64,000 nucleotides of DNA from Caulobacter segnis ATCC 21756 (GCF_000092285.1 NC_014100.1:2480001-2544000), one strand, 5' to 3'; counted from the stretch's first letter, positions 35,318 to 44,803 are shown. Numbers and translations: made by a program. Notes: generated by a model not told the origin, from the letters alone.

Positions 35318-36173
35318 GGAACTGCTCGATCACGGCCTTGAGCTCCAGACCGATCGCGGTCAGGGCGGTCAGGGCCGATTTCGAGCAGAGGGTATTGGAT
35401 TCTCTCATGAATTCCTGAGAGAGGAAGTCGAGCCGGCGGCCCGACGCGCCCTCGCCCGCCAGGAGCCCACGCGCGGCGGCGACGTGGCTGGCCAGGCGGT
35501 CCAGTTCTTCGCGCACGTCGGCCTTCACGGCCTGGGCCGCGGCCTCCTGGACGATGCGCTCCTCGGCCGCGCCCTCGCCGATCAGCTCGGCCATGCGGCG
35601 GGCGAAGCGCTCCTTCAGCACCGAAGGCTGACCGGCGGCCTCGCTCTCGGCCTGACGGTTCAGGTCCTCGATCCGGTCGACCAGGCCATGCAGCACCGGC
35701 GACAGGGCCGCGCCTTCCTCCAGACGCGCCGACTTGAGCCCGTCCAGCGCCTGGCCGATCGAGGCGGCCATGGCGGCCTCGACGGCGGCGCGGGTCTCGG
35801 CGTCATCCTCGTCCTCGCGCGCCTCGATGACGCCCTTCAGGGCCAGCAGGCCGTCCAGCGAGGGCTTGGCGACCATGCCGGTGGCGACATAGGGGCCGCC
35901 GGCGGTCAGGTAGCGCTCCAGAACCTGGATGTTGACCTTGGTCTCGCCGCCGCTTTCGGCGCGCTTGGCCTGGACGCCAAGGGTCACCTGGCCGCGCTGG
36001 AAGCGCGCCTGCGACCCATCGCGGGCGGCGCGCTCAAGGCCCTCGAAGCCGGGCGGGCCCCGGAAGCGGGTCTCGAGATTGCGGCCGTTGACGCTGCGGG
36101 CCTCGACGGACCAGGACCAGGCGCCGTGCGCGCCCTCGACCCGGGAAAAGCCGGTCATTCCGGACAGCGGCAT
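35292..36173 (-). CDS. YicC-family protein (YicC/YloC-type endoribonuclease)
   Basis: A 293-residue protein from the ATG at 36173 (MPLSGMTGFSR). The N-terminal SMTGF-like start and the C-terminal DUF1732 motif GRRLDFLSQEFMRESNTLCSKSA are diagnostic. E. coli YicC has been described as an RNase that can act on small RNAs; the activity here is inferred from family. It lies between mltG (4-base gap) and gmk (overlap), the same order seen in many proteobacteria. Confidence 0.92.
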   Translation of the reverse strand: MPLSGMTGFSRVEGAHGAWSWSVEARSVNGRNLETRFRGPPGFEGLERAARDGSQARFQRGQVTLGVQAKRAESGGETKVNIQVLERYLTAGGPYVATGMVAKPSLDGLLALKGVIEAREDEDDAETRAAVEAAMAASIGQALDGLKSARLEEGAALSPVLHGLVDRIEDLNRQAESEAAGQPSVLKERFARRMAELIGEGAAEERIVQEAAAQAVKADVREELDRLASHVAAARGLLAGEGASGRRLDFLSQEFMRESNTLCSKSALTALTAIGLELKAVIEQFREQVQNVE

Positions 36174-36177
36174 CGGC

Positions 36178-37248
36178 TCAGCCCCCCGTCTTGGCGGCGC
36201 GCTGGCGCTCGATCTGTCGCCACTTGACGACATTGGCGTTGTGCTGCTCCAGCGTCGAGGCGAAGACGTGTCCGCCCGTACCGTCGGCGACGAAGTAGAG
36301 ATCACCCGTCTTCAGCGGATTGAGCACCGCCGCCAGGGCCGCGCGGCCCGGATTGGCGATGGGGGTCGGCGGCAGGCCGGCGATCAGATAGGTGTTGTAA
36401 GGCGTCGGGCGGCGCAGTTCGGACAGCAGGATGCCGCGCCCCAGCGGGCGACCGCGCGAGATGCCGTAGATGATGGTCGGGTCCGAGCCCAGGCGCATGC
36501 CGGTGCGCAGGCGGTTGACGAAGACCGCCGCCACGCGGGGGCGCTCTTCCGGCAGGCCGGTTTCCTTCTCGACGATCGAGGCCAGGATCACGGCCTCTTC
36601 CTTGGACGAGAACGGCAGCCCAGGCGCTCGGCTCGCCCACAGGGCGTTCAGAACCTTGTCGCGGTCGTCCATCATCCGCTGCAGGACGGCGGCGCGGTCC
36701 TCGCCACGCTGGACCTCGTAGGTCTCGGGCAGGATCGCGCCTTCCGGCGGCGTCGCCGCCTCGCCGGTCAGGACGACGGACTTGTTGAGGATATCCATCA
36801 CCATGTCCGAGGTCAGGCCCTCGGGAACGGTGATCCAATGGCGCACGATGCGGCCGCGACGGATGGCGTCGAGGACCGAGGCCATCGAGGCGCGCGACTT
36901 GAACTCGTATTCGCCGGCCTTCAGCGTGCGCGCCGCGCCGGTCAGCTTGGCGGCGGTCATGAAGATCGAGGACGAGCCGATCACCCCGCCTTTTTCCAGG
37001 CTGGCGGCGATTTCCGGCAGGCTGGAGCCCTTGCGCAGGACGACGGTGGTGGTCTCGCCCGACGTCGCGGCCGGCCCAGGTCCGTTATAGACCCAAAGGG
37101 CGGCCAGAACGGCCAGGACGCCGACCGCCACGAAGGTGGCGACGGCGCCCAGCAGGCCGCGCGTCAGCCGGCTGGCGGCCGACGCGGTCTCCCGGCGGGA
37201 GGACTTGCCCCGCGTGGTCTTCTTGCGGGGAGACGGCTTCTTGCTCAC
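36178..37248 (-). CDS. Endolytic murein transglycosylase MltG
   Basis: Cleaves nascent peptidoglycan and is thought to set glycan strand length. A basic N-terminus (KKPSPRKKTTRGKSSRR) is followed by one membrane helix (about residues 31-54), a LysM-like region and the YceG catalytic domain. The catalytic Glu lies in ILASIVEKETG (Glu227 or Glu229), followed by VFVNRLRTGMRLGSDPTIIYG. 356 residues. The start overlaps the fabF stop by four bases. Confidence 0.95.
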   Translation of the reverse strand: MSKKPSPRKKTTRGKSSRRETASAASRLTRGLLGAVATFVAVGVLAVLAALWVYNGPGPAATSGETTTVVLRKGSSLPEIAASLEKGGVIGSSSIFMTAAKLTGAARTLKAGEYEFKSRASMASVLDAIRRGRIVRHWITVPEGLTSDMVMDILNKSVVLTGEAATPPEGAILPETYEVQRGEDRAAVLQRMMDDRDKVLNALWASRAPGLPFSSKEEAVILASIVEKETGLPEERPRVAAVFVNRLRTGMRLGSDPTIIYGISRGRPLGRGILLSELRRPTPYNTYLIAGLPPTPIANPGRAALAAVLNPLKTGDLYFVADGTGGHVFASTLEQHNANVVKWRQIERQRAAKTGG

Positions 37249-38525
37249 GAGACCTTCTTGAACACGACCGTGGCGTTGGTGCCGCCGAAGCCGAAGCTGT
37301 TGGACACGGCCACGTCGATCTTGTGCGGCACGGCCTTGTTCGGCGCCAGGTTCATGGCGACGTGGACGTCAGGGTTGTCGAGGTTGATGGTCGGCGGCGC
37401 GATCTGATCGCGGATCGCCAGCACCGAGAAGATGCCCTCGATCGCGCCGGCCGCGCCCAGGAGGTGGCCGGTCATCGACTTGGTCGAGGACATGACGACG
37501 TTCTTGGCGTGATCGCCCAGAAAGCGCTCGACGGCGCCCGCTTCCAGGCCGTCGGCCATGGTCGAGGTGCCGTGGGCGTTGACGTAGTCGATGTCCGAGG
37601 GCTTCAGGCCCGCGTCCTTGACCGCCGCCGACAGGGCGCGGAAGCCGCCTTCGCCGTCTTCCGACGGCGCGGTGATGTGGTGGGCGTCGCCCGACAGGCC
37701 GTAGCCGACGACTTCGGCGTAGATCTTGGCCCCGCGCGCCTTGGCGTGCTCGTACTCTTCCAGCACCATCACGCCGGCGCCCTCGCCCATCACGAAGCCG
37801 TCGCGGTCCTTGTCATAGGGACGCGAGGCCTTTTCGGGCGTGTCGTTGAACGACGTGGCCATGGCGCGGCAGGCGATGAAGCCGGCGACGCCGACCTTGC
37901 AGACAGCCGCCTCGGCGCCGCCGGCGATCATCACGTCCGCGTCGCCGTACTTGATCAGACGCGCGGCGTCGCCGATGGCGTGGGCGCCGGTGGCGCAGGC
38001 CGTCACGACCGCGTGGTTGGGGCCCTTGAAGCCGTATTTGATCGAGACCTGGCCCGAGATCAGGTTGATCAGGGCCGAGGAGATGAAGAACGGGCTGACC
38101 CGACGGGGCCCCTTGGCCTCCAGCTCCAGGGCGGTGTCAGCGATCGTCGACAGGCCGCCGATGCCCGAGCCCAGGATGACGCCCGTGCGCCACTTCTGTT
38201 CGTCGGTTTCCGGAACCCAGCCCGAATCCTTGATGGCCTCGTCGGCGGCGGCGATGCCGTAGAGGATGAAGTCGTCCACGCGCTTCTGGTCGCGCGGGCT
38301 CATGGTCTGGTCGGGATCGAAGCTGCCCTCGACATCCGGACCGCCGCCGCCGCGACCGTCGACGCGCGGCACTTCGCACGCGACCTGGCAGGCATACTCG
38401 GTCGGATCGAAGGCCGTGATGCGGTTCGCGCCGGACTTGCCGGCCAGAATGTTCTTCCAGGTGATATCAACGCCCTGGCCCAGAGGGGTCAGCAGGCCCA
38501 GCCCGGTGACGACGACTCTACGCAT
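37245..38525 (-). CDS. 3-oxoacyl-ACP synthase II (FabF)
   Basis: Condenses acyl-ACP with malonyl-ACP in fatty-acid elongation and favours unsaturated and longer chains. The catalytic Cys is in VTACATGAHAI. The two catalytic His are in YVNAHGTSTMADG and STKSMTGHLLGAAGA. A C-terminal NSFGFGGTNATVVFK closes the protein. The 426-residue length is normal. It is downstream of acpP, but a terminator-like hairpin lies between them. It is coupled to mltG. Confidence 0.97.
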   Translation of the reverse strand: MRRVVVTGLGLLTPLGQGVDITWKNILAGKSGANRITAFDPTEYACQVACEVPRVDGRGGGGPDVEGSFDPDQTMSPRDQKRVDDFILYGIAAADEAIKDSGWVPETDEQKWRTGVILGSGIGGLSTIADTALELEAKGPRRVSPFFISSALINLISGQVSIKYGFKGPNHAVVTACATGAHAIGDAARLIKYGDADVMIAGGAEAAVCKVGVAGFIACRAMATSFNDTPEKASRPYDKDRDGFVMGEGAGVMVLEEYEHAKARGAKIYAEVVGYGLSGDAHHITAPSEDGEGGFRALSAAVKDAGLKPSDIDYVNAHGTSTMADGLEAGAVERFLGDHAKNVVMSSTKSMTGHLLGAAGAIEGIFSVLAIRDQIAPPTINLDNPDVHVAMNLAPNKAVPHKIDVAVSNSFGFGGTNATVVFKKVS

Positions 38526-38604
38526 GGATCACTCCCAACCTTCGACGCGGAGGGCGGTATGTGGGGAGCTCCCCAAGGCCGCGCCACTCGCGAATCTTGG
38601 CCTC

Positions 38605-38656
38605 AAACGAAAACCGCCGCGCGCACGATGGCAAGAGCCCGTGCGACGCGGCGGAA
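38605..38656 (-). terminator. Terminator or attenuator after acpP
   Basis: On the minus strand CCGCCGCGTCGCACG and CGTGCGCGCGGCGG form a long stem with one mismatch and are followed by TTTTCGTTT. It lies between acpP and fabF, about 35 bases past the acpP stop, and could cut transcription so that acpP is made in excess of fabF. Confidence 0.75.
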
Positions 38657-38690
38657 ATGGTCAGGTTCGCTCGCGCGAACTCGACGCCTC

Positions 38691-38927
38691 TTAGGCGGTC
38701 TTTTCCGTGATGAACTTCACGGCGTCGCCAACCGTCTGGATGTGCTCGGCGGCGTCGTCCGGGATTTCGATGTCGAACTCTTCTTCGAACGCCATCACCA
38801 GCTCGACGTTGTCGAGGCTGTCGGCGCCCAGGTCGTCGATGAAGGAAGCCTTCTCGGTGACCTTCTCGGGATCGGCATCCAGGTGCTCGATGACGATCTT
38901 ACGCACGCGCTCGAGAATGTCGGACAT
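38691..38927 (-). CDS. Acyl carrier protein
   Basis: A 78-residue acidic protein that carries growing acyl chains on 4'-phosphopantetheine attached to Ser37 in [10 protein letters not shown]. The ATG at 38927 gives the standard [12 protein letters not shown] start. It sits in a fabD-fabG-acpP-fabF cluster and ends at a strong terminator-like hairpin, which fits its high expression in bacteria. Confidence 0.98.
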   Translation of the reverse strand: MSDILERVRKIVIEHLDADPEKVTEKASFIDDLGADSLDNVELVMAFEEEFDIEIPDDAAEHIQTVGDAVKFITEKTA

Positions 38928-39067
38928 TCTGTTCAGTCCCTCGTTATGAAATTTCGGACTGCGGGCAGACAGGCGAAGCGCCCGCTTTCCGCAGGAATTG
39001 TCGGGCACCGCCTATCACGTTCCTTTTCGGCTTACTAGCGGGTCGCCGACAAAGGAACGGGGACGGC

Positions 39068-39808
39068 TTAGATCATCGCCATGCCGCCGTTGACGTGCAG
39101 GGTCTGACCGGTGACGTAACCGCCCTCGTCGCTGGCCAGGTAAACACAGGCCGCGGCGATGTCACTCCCCTCGCCCAGCTTGCCGGCGGGAATCGTCGAG
39201 AGGATGCCGGCCTTCTGCTGATCGTTCAGGGCGTCGGTCATCGGGCTGGCGATGAAGCCGGGGGCCACGCAGTTGACGGTCACGCCGCGGCTGGCCAGTT
39301 CCTGGGCCAAAGCCTTGGAAAACCCAATCATTCCGGCCTTGGAGGCGGCGTAATTGGTCTGGCCGGGGTTACCCGTGACGCCCACGATCGAAGTGATGCC
39401 GATGATGCGGCCGGCGCGGCGCTTCATCATGCCCTTTGCGGCGGCGCGCGAGAGGCGGAAATAGCCTTCCAGGTTCACCTTGATCACGGTGTCCCAGTCC
39501 TCGTCCTTCATGCGCACGATCAGGCCGTCGCGGGTGATGCCGGCGTTGGCGATCACGATATCGAGCGGCGCGCCGGCGGCTTCCTCGGCCTTGGCGACCA
39601 GGCCGTCGACCTGCTCGGCGTCCGAAAGATTGGCAACGACGGTCGAGGCGCGGTCGCCCAGTTCCGCCTTCAGCTCGGCCAGGGCCGATTCGCGGGTGCC
39701 GGAGAGCACGACATGCGCGCCCTGGGCGTGCAGGGCGCGGGCGATGGCGCCGCCGATGCCGCCGGTGGCGCCGGTGACGAGGGCGGTCTTGCCGGTGAGG
39801 TCGAACAT
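39068..39808 (-). CDS. 3-oxoacyl-ACP reductase FabG
   Basis: NADPH-dependent SDR enzyme that reduces 3-ketoacyl-ACP. The cofactor motif TGATGGIGGAIA is at residues 12-23. NAGI and the catalytic Ser-Tyr-Lys (GITSIVG ... YAASKAG) are present. The C-terminal GYVTGQTLHVNGGMAMI is standard. 246 residues. It lies 18 bases after fabD; about 140 bases separate it from acpP, probably with an additional acpP promoter. Confidence 0.97.
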   Translation of the reverse strand: MFDLTGKTALVTGATGGIGGAIARALHAQGAHVVLSGTRESALAELKAELGDRASTVVANLSDAEQVDGLVAKAEEAAGAPLDIVIANAGITRDGLIVRMKDEDWDTVIKVNLEGYFRLSRAAAKGMMKRRAGRIIGITSIVGVTGNPGQTNYAASKAGMIGFSKALAQELASRGVTVNCVAPGFIASPMTDALNDQQKAGILSTIPAGKLGEGSDIAAACVYLASDEGGYVTGQTLHVNGGMAMI

Positions 39809-39826
39809 GTTCGGCTTTCCTTGGAC

Positions 39827-40771
39827 TTAGAGCGAGGCCGCGAAGGCTTCGAGATCGGCGGGCGTGTTCAGCGGCGTCGCCTCGGCGTCCGGCGCGATGC
39901 GCTTGGCCATGCCCGAGAGAACCTTGCCGGCGCCGGCCTCGGCGAAGCGGGTGACGCCGCCCTGGGTCGCCAGCCAGGTCATGCTCTCGCGCCAGCGGAC
40001 GCGGCCGGTGACCTGCTCGACCAGCAGCTTGCGGATGACGTCGGGGTCGTGGACCGGGGCGGCGGTGACGTTGGCCACCAGCGGCGCGCGCGGGGCCAGG
40101 ATCGTCGTCTTGGCCAGCGCCTCGGCCATCTCGTCGGCCGCCGGCTGCATCAGCGGGCAGTGGAAGGGCGCCGAGACGTTCAGCGGAATGGCCCGCGCGC
40201 CCAGCTCCTTGGCCTTCTCGATGGCCTTGTCGACGGCGGCCTTGGCGCCCGAGATCACGACATTGCCGTTGTTGTTGTCGTTGGCGACGACGCAGACGCC
40301 GACTTCCGAACCCGCCTTGGCGGCTTCCTCGGCCAAGGCCAGGTCGGTCTTGGGACCGATCAGCGAGGCCATAGCGCCCTCGCCCACCGGGACGGCGCGC
40401 TGCATGGCCTGGCCGCGCAGCTTCAGGAGGCGCGCGGTGTCGGACAGGCTGATGGCGCCGGCGGCGGCCAGGGCCGAATATTCACCCAGGGAATGGCCCG
40501 CGACGAAGGCGGCCTTGTCGATCCCGACGCCGAATTCCTTCTCCAGCGTGCGGGTGACGGCCAGGCTGACCGCCATCAGGGCCGGCTGAGCGTTTTCGGT
40601 CAGCGTCAGGTCGCCCTCGGGGCCTTCCTTCATCAGGGCGAAAAGCTTCTGGCCCAGGGCGTCGTCGACCTCCTGGAAGACCTCGCGCGCGGAGGCGAAG
40701 GCCTCGGCGAGATCCACGCCCATGCCGACCGACTGGCTGCCTTGGCCGGGAAAAATGAAGGCGATGCTCAT
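39827..40771 (-). CDS. Malonyl-CoA:ACP transacylase FabD
   Basis: Loads malonate from CoA onto ACP. The N-terminal FIFPGQGSQSVGMG and the nucleophile motif GHSLGEYSALAAA are diagnostic, and a conserved His lies in NVSAPFHCPLM. 314 residues. First gene of the fatty-acid cluster on this strand. It is divergent from the peroxiredoxin gene, with about 165 bases between. Confidence 0.97.
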   Translation of the reverse strand: MSIAFIFPGQGSQSVGMGVDLAEAFASAREVFQEVDDALGQKLFALMKEGPEGDLTLTENAQPALMAVSLAVTRTLEKEFGVGIDKAAFVAGHSLGEYSALAAAGAISLSDTARLLKLRGQAMQRAVPVGEGAMASLIGPKTDLALAEEAAKAGSEVGVCVVANDNNNGNVVISGAKAAVDKAIEKAKELGARAIPLNVSAPFHCPLMQPAADEMAEALAKTTILAPRAPLVANVTAAPVHDPDVIRKLLVEQVTGRVRWRESMTWLATQGGVTRFAEAGAGKVLSGMAKRIAPDAEATPLNTPADLEAFAASL

Positions 40772-40936
40772 CTAAGCCCGCTCCGTTCTTTGTAGATTCA
40801 AGGCCGGGAGGGTTAGGGTAAAGCCGGCCGGCGGGCAAGTGCGGCGGCGCGAGGCGACCAGCGCTTGCAATCATCGCGGCCACGTCCAAAGTGCGCACGC
40901 CCACGTAGCTGGACCATCATTCCTCGGAGTCGCGCC

Positions 40937-41470
40937 ATGAAGACTGTTCTCGCCGGTGTCGCCGCAGCCGCCCTCGCCTTCGCGTCCCCCGCCCTGGCCG
41001 CCCTGAAGGTCGGCGACAAGGCGCCGGACTTCAGCGCCAAAGCGGCCCTGGCCGGCAAGGACTTCGATTTCAGCCTGGCCAAGGCGCTGAAGAAGGGCCC
41101 GGTCGTGCTCTACTTCTTCCCGGCCGCCTACACCGCCGGCTGCACCGCCGAGGCGCACGAGTTCGCCGAAGCCACGCCCGAGTTCGAGAAGCTGGGCGCC
41201 ACGGTGATCGGCGTCACGGCCGGCAATGTCGACCGCATCAAGGACTTCTCCAAGGAGCACTGCCGCGACAAGTTCGCGGTCGCCGCCGCCGACAAGGCTC
41301 TGGTGAAAAACTACGACGTCGCCCTGGCGGTGAAGCCGGACTGGTCGAACCGCACCTCGTACGTGATCGCGCCGGACGGCAAGATCCTGCTGTCCTACAC
41401 CGACGGCAACTTCATGGGCCATGTGACCCAGACCATGGGCGCGGTGAAGGCCTACAACGCCAAGAAATAG
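40937..41470 (+). CDS. Periplasmic peroxiredoxin (AhpC/TSA, Bcp-like)
   Basis: A 177-residue protein from the ATG at 40937, with a signal peptide ending near ALAA (residue 22). The thioredoxin fold carries peroxidatic Cys69 in FPAAYTAGCTAEAHEF. A further Cys near 108 (KEHCRDKF) may be the resolving residue. It would reduce hydrogen peroxide or organic peroxides in the periplasm. A periplasmic location is less usual than the cytosolic Bcp form. No dedicated reductant gene is adjacent. An inverted repeat TTCAACC/GGTTGAA follows the stop. Confidence 0.9.
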   Translation: MKTVLAGVAAAALAFASPALAALKVGDKAPDFSAKAALAGKDFDFSLAKALKKGPVVLYFFPAAYTAGCTAEAHEFAEATPEFEKLGATVIGVTAGNVDRIKDFSKEHCRDKFAVAAADKALVKNYDVALAVKPDWSNRTSYVIAPDGKILLSYTDGNFMGHVTQTMGAVKAYNAKK

Positions 41471-41538
41471 CGAGCGTTTTTGGGTTTCAACCAGCCGCGC
41501 GGGTTGAAGCTCGCGCGCGCTGGCGGCCATGATCGGCC

Positions 41539-42638
41539 ATGACCGATCTCTCGGAAATCGAAGCGATCATCCGCGGCGTCGCCATCGGAGGCTTCGCCGC
41601 CAGCGGGCTCGTGCTGGTCGCGACGCCCCGCCCTTCCCTGACCCGCTGGCTCGGCGCGGCCTTCTTCCTGGGCGTCATCGCTCATGTCGTCACGGCGTGG
41701 GGCCCGGAGCTCAAGAGATTTGATCCCGTGTGGGCCGCCTCGGTCATCGGAGCGGGGCTTTTCTGGATGTTCGCGCTGGACTTGCTGGAGGACCGGCCTC
41801 GTCCGCCCCTCTGGCGGTTCGCGGCGCCCGCGGCCGCCTTCCTATTCTGGCTCGCGGCCCAGGTCGCGCCGAAGGCTTGGTGCGAGACTATTTGGGGCGG
41901 GTATGTCGCCATGCAGATGATGATGGTGACGCACATCCTTGTGGTGGCCTGGCGGGGTTGGCGCGGCGACCTCGTCGCGCAGCGTCGTCGGCTGAGGCCG
42001 ATTCTCGCCGTGTCGGCCTGCGTCTCTATGTGCTGGAGGTGGCCGCCAGGGACATGGGCTGGCTGAACACCCTCCCCCCCGCCTCGGTGGATGTGGCGCA
42101 GGCCGCCCTTCTCGCCGTCCTGGCCCTGGGCACGACGCTGGTCCTCTTGCGCGCCGAACCGCAACTGGTCGCCCAGAGCGAGACGCCCGCGGGGTTGGCT
42201 TCGCGCAAGCCGCTCGACCTCACGCCCGCCGACCGCCTGATCCTGGCCCGGCTGGACAAGGCCATGGACGAGACCGAGGTCTGGCGCGGCGAGGACCTGT
42301 CGATCGGAAGCCTCTCGGCGCTGGTCGGCGCGCCAGAGCACCGTCTTCGCAAGCTGATCAACGGCGCGCTGGGCCACCGCAACTTCGCCGACTACGTCAA
42401 CGGCCGGCGGATCGAAGCCGCCAAGGTCGCCTTGGCCGACCCGGAACTGGCCCTGAAGTCGGTCTCGACCATCGCCTATGAGCTGGGCTTCGGTTCGCTG
42501 GGGCCGTTCAACCGCGCCTTCCGCGCCGCCGTCGGGGTCACCCCAACCGCCTGGCGCCAGCAGGCGACGCCGGCGATCGCCCATCTGAGACTGGTCGAAA
42601 CCGGGCAAACCCCGTCGAAAGCCGACAAACGCGCCTGA
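41539..42638 (+). pseudogene. AraC-family regulator with membrane N-terminus, frameshifted
   Basis: The first part, 41539 to about 42015, encodes a multispanning membrane domain (about 160 residues). The second part, in the next frame from about 42015 to 42638, continues with another membrane helix (VDVAQAALLAVLALGTTLVLL). It then has an AraC-type double helix-turn-helix (SIGSLSALVGAPEHRLRKLINGALGHRNFADYVNGRRIEAAK ... SVSTIAYELGFGSLGPFNRAFR). Adding one G to the GG at 42015-42016 joins both halves as LAVSGLRLYVLEVAARD. It is a pseudogene, a recent mutation or a sequencing error. It likely regulated the hydroxylase gene downstream. Confidence 0.8.
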
Positions 42639-42711
42639 TTTCGCGGGCGGCGAGACCAACTGGACGGCCGACGCTTTCCCTGGCGGGGTTCATCGCCAAG
42701 GAGCCCCGCAG

Positions 42712-43521
42712 ATGCTCGACACTCTCATCGCCTTCGCCGGTCACTGGCTGGGCGGCATGCAGATCGACGTGACCCGCTACGTGATCTTCTCGGTCGGCGT
42801 CTGGCTGACCCTCTGGGTCGTGCTGGCCGCGCCGTTGGCGAGCCGCAAGATCCGCGACGGCCGCCCGCCCGCCCGCCAGTTGCTCGTGGAATTCGCGGTC
42901 TCGATCCGATCGATCATGATCTTCTCGACCGTGGGCCTTCTGACCTTCGGCCTGTTCCGGGCGGGGCTGCTGCCGGGTCCCTACATCGCCCGGAGCTGGG
43001 GCCCGGTCTGGTTCTGGACGAGCTTGGTTCTGATGATCGTCGCCCACGACGCCTGGTTCTACTGGACGCATCGGCTGATCCACGATCGGCGCCTGTTCCG
43101 GACCTTCCACCGACGGCACCACCGGTCGAACAACCCCTCGCCCTTCACCGCCTACAGCTTCGACCTGGGCGAGGCCTTCATCAACGGCGTCTTCGTGCCG
43201 CTGTGGATGATCCTCGTCCCGACCCAGTGGCCGGTCGTAGGCCTGTTCATGCTGCACCAAATCGTCCGCAACACGATCGGTCACTCGGGATACGAGCTGT
43301 TTCCGGCCCGCAAGGATGGCCGGCCGCTGATCCCCTGGCTGACGACGGTGACCCACCACGACCTGCACCACGCCCAGGCGGGCTGGAACTACGGCCTCTA
43401 TTTCACCTGGTGGGACAAGCTGATGGGCACCGAGCACCCGGAGTATCTGAAACGCTTCGCCGAGATCACGCGCCGTAAGTCGCGCAAGCTGGAGGCTACC
43501 AGCTCGCCTTCACCAGCTTGA
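42712..43521 (+). CDS. Sterol desaturase/fatty acid hydroxylase family protein
   Basis: Membrane di-iron enzyme of 269 residues. Helices lie at about 23-41, 66-86, 101-118 and 160-185. The three histidine clusters are complete: His112, His120 and His124; His133, His136 and His137; His215, His216, His219 and His220 (THHDLHHAQ). The substrate is unknown; lipid or carotenoid hydroxylation or desaturation is likely. It follows the broken AraC-type regulator, and its last 26 bases overlap the tail of a convergent gene. Confidence 0.9.
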   Translation: MLDTLIAFAGHWLGGMQIDVTRYVIFSVGVWLTLWVVLAAPLASRKIRDGRPPARQLLVEFAVSIRSIMIFSTVGLLTFGLFRAGLLPGPYIARSWGPVWFWTSLVLMIVAHDAWFYWTHRLIHDRRLFRTFHRRHHRSNNPSPFTAYSFDLGEAFINGVFVPLWMILVPTQWPVVGLFMLHQIVRNTIGHSGYELFPARKDGRPLIPWLTTVTHHDLHHAQAGWNYGLYFTWWDKLMGTEHPEYLKRFAEITRRKSRKLEATSSPSPA

Positions 43522-44152
43522 CCATGGCGCGGGCGTCCTGCAGGCGCCACTGTTCACGGTCGGTGTTGACGCCGCGCAGGCTGACCGTGAACTCGGCGGG
43601 GATGTCGAAGGGGCGCGTGAGGGAGAGATCGACGCCCTCCTCGCCCCGCGAGCCGCCGCCAAAGGCGATCGAGCCGATCGGCCGGCCTTCCAGGGTCAAG
43701 GACGATCGGATGTTGGCCCGAGCGACCGGGACCTTGCTGGGCACAGCGACCGCCTGGCTAGCGTCCATGTCCATCGAGACCCGGACATAGTTGGCGCGCG
43801 GCAGCAGGCCAAAGCCGAACATCTTCGACATCGACGAGCGGACCTGGGCCTCGCGGTCGTTCCATGTGGCCCCCAGCGCCAAGGATCGCTGACCGATGCG
43901 GTCGTCATCGGGCTTTTGGGTCAGGTTGAGATCAAGACCGTAGGTCGGATTCTCGATCGTCCCGGCGCTCTTGACCGTCAGGGCCACCTTCTGGGTGTCG
44001 GTGGACAGGTCCAGCGGCAGCGCCGCCGAGTAGCCGGCAAAGCGACCGTCCTTGGCGGAGACCGACATGTTCGGCTTCTGGATAAGTTCGGCGCACGCGG
44101 GTCCGCCGACGGCAAACGCCGTCGCGAGCACGATCGTGAAGCGTGACTTCAT
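43496..44152 (-). CDS. Secreted hypothetical protein
   Basis: About 218 residues with a signal peptide (MKSRFTIVLATAFAVGGPACAE, cleavage near residue 21). ATG at 44152 is preferred, with 44158 as alternative. The mature part is almost all beta strand: repeated alternating-hydrophobic segments such as KVALTVKSAGTIENPTYGL, YVRVSMDMDASQAVAV and EFTVSLRGVN. It may be a small outer-membrane barrel or periplasmic beta-sandwich. No family is recognised. It is convergent with the hydroxylase gene and overlaps its end; upstream is the rpsF promoter region. Confidence 0.7.
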   Translation of the reverse strand: MKSRFTIVLATAFAVGGPACAELIQKPNMSVSAKDGRFAGYSAALPLDLSTDTQKVALTVKSAGTIENPTYGLDLNLTQKPDDDRIGQRSLALGATWNDREAQVRSSMSKMFGFGLLPRANYVRVSMDMDASQAVAVPSKVPVARANIRSSLTLEGRPIGSIAFGGGSRGEEGVDLSLTRPFDIPAEFTVSLRGVNTDREQWRLQDARAMVKLVKASW

Positions 44153-44194
44153 CCCCATACTCGCCTGCTAGCATACCCGCCCATGAGGTTGAAC

Positions 44195-44428
44195 CCCCTA
44201 GGCGGTCATTTGTATGACCGATAAAGCCGGCGCCGACATTCGAGGCAAACCCCGATCCGGCTTGCCTTTCGGCCCCATCTTCTGTAATAGCGCGCGTTCT
44301 CACGGAAGAGCGGTCTTGCACGCACCCATCCGGGACCGGGGTTCTCCCCGCTCGGCGTGCCGGATCCATCGTGGTCGACGGACTTCCGTCGTCGTCCGCG
44401 CCGCCTTCCACAACGGAAGAAGGAAAAC
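44195..44428 (+). promoter_or_regulatory. Structured leader and promoter region of the rpsF operon
   Basis: About 270 bases lie before rpsF. CGGTCAT/ATGACCG (44203-44209 and 44214-44220) forms a perfect hairpin, and CGACGG/CCGTCG near 44379-44394 another close to the start. Leaders of rpsF operons in many bacteria bind the S6:S18 pair for feedback control, so this leader is a candidate. I cannot confirm the S6:S18 motif by eye. The AGAAGGA ribosome site is at about 44417-44423. Confidence 0.4.
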
Positions 44429-44803
44429 ATGGCGTTCTACGAACACGTGGTCATCGCGCGGCAGGATATCTCGCCGCAACAGGCCGAAGCTCTGAACGAG
44501 CAACTCAAAGCCCTCATCGAAGAGAATGGCGGTCACATCGCCAAGATCGAGTACTGGGGCCTGCGTAACCTCACCTACCGCATCAAGAAGAACCGCAAGG
44601 GTCACTATTCCCTGCTCGCGATCGACGCCCCGGCGCCGGCCGTGAAGGAAATGGAGCGCCAGCTGCTCATCAACGAAGATGTGCTGCGCTTCATGACCAT
44701 CCGCGTGGAAGAGCTGGACCTCGAGCTGTCGCCCGTGCTGGCCCGTCGCGATCGCGGCGACCGCCCCGAGCGTCCGCGCGAAGATTTCGGCGCTCAGGCG
44801 TAA
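44429..44803 (+). CDS. Ribosomal protein S6
   Basis: S6 binds S18 on the platform of the small ribosomal subunit. The ATG at 44429 follows GAAGGA and gives [15 protein letters not shown]. The core [21 protein letters not shown] is the S6 signature. 124 residues, including an acidic/basic tail. First of the rpsF-rpsR-rplI operon. Confidence 0.97.
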
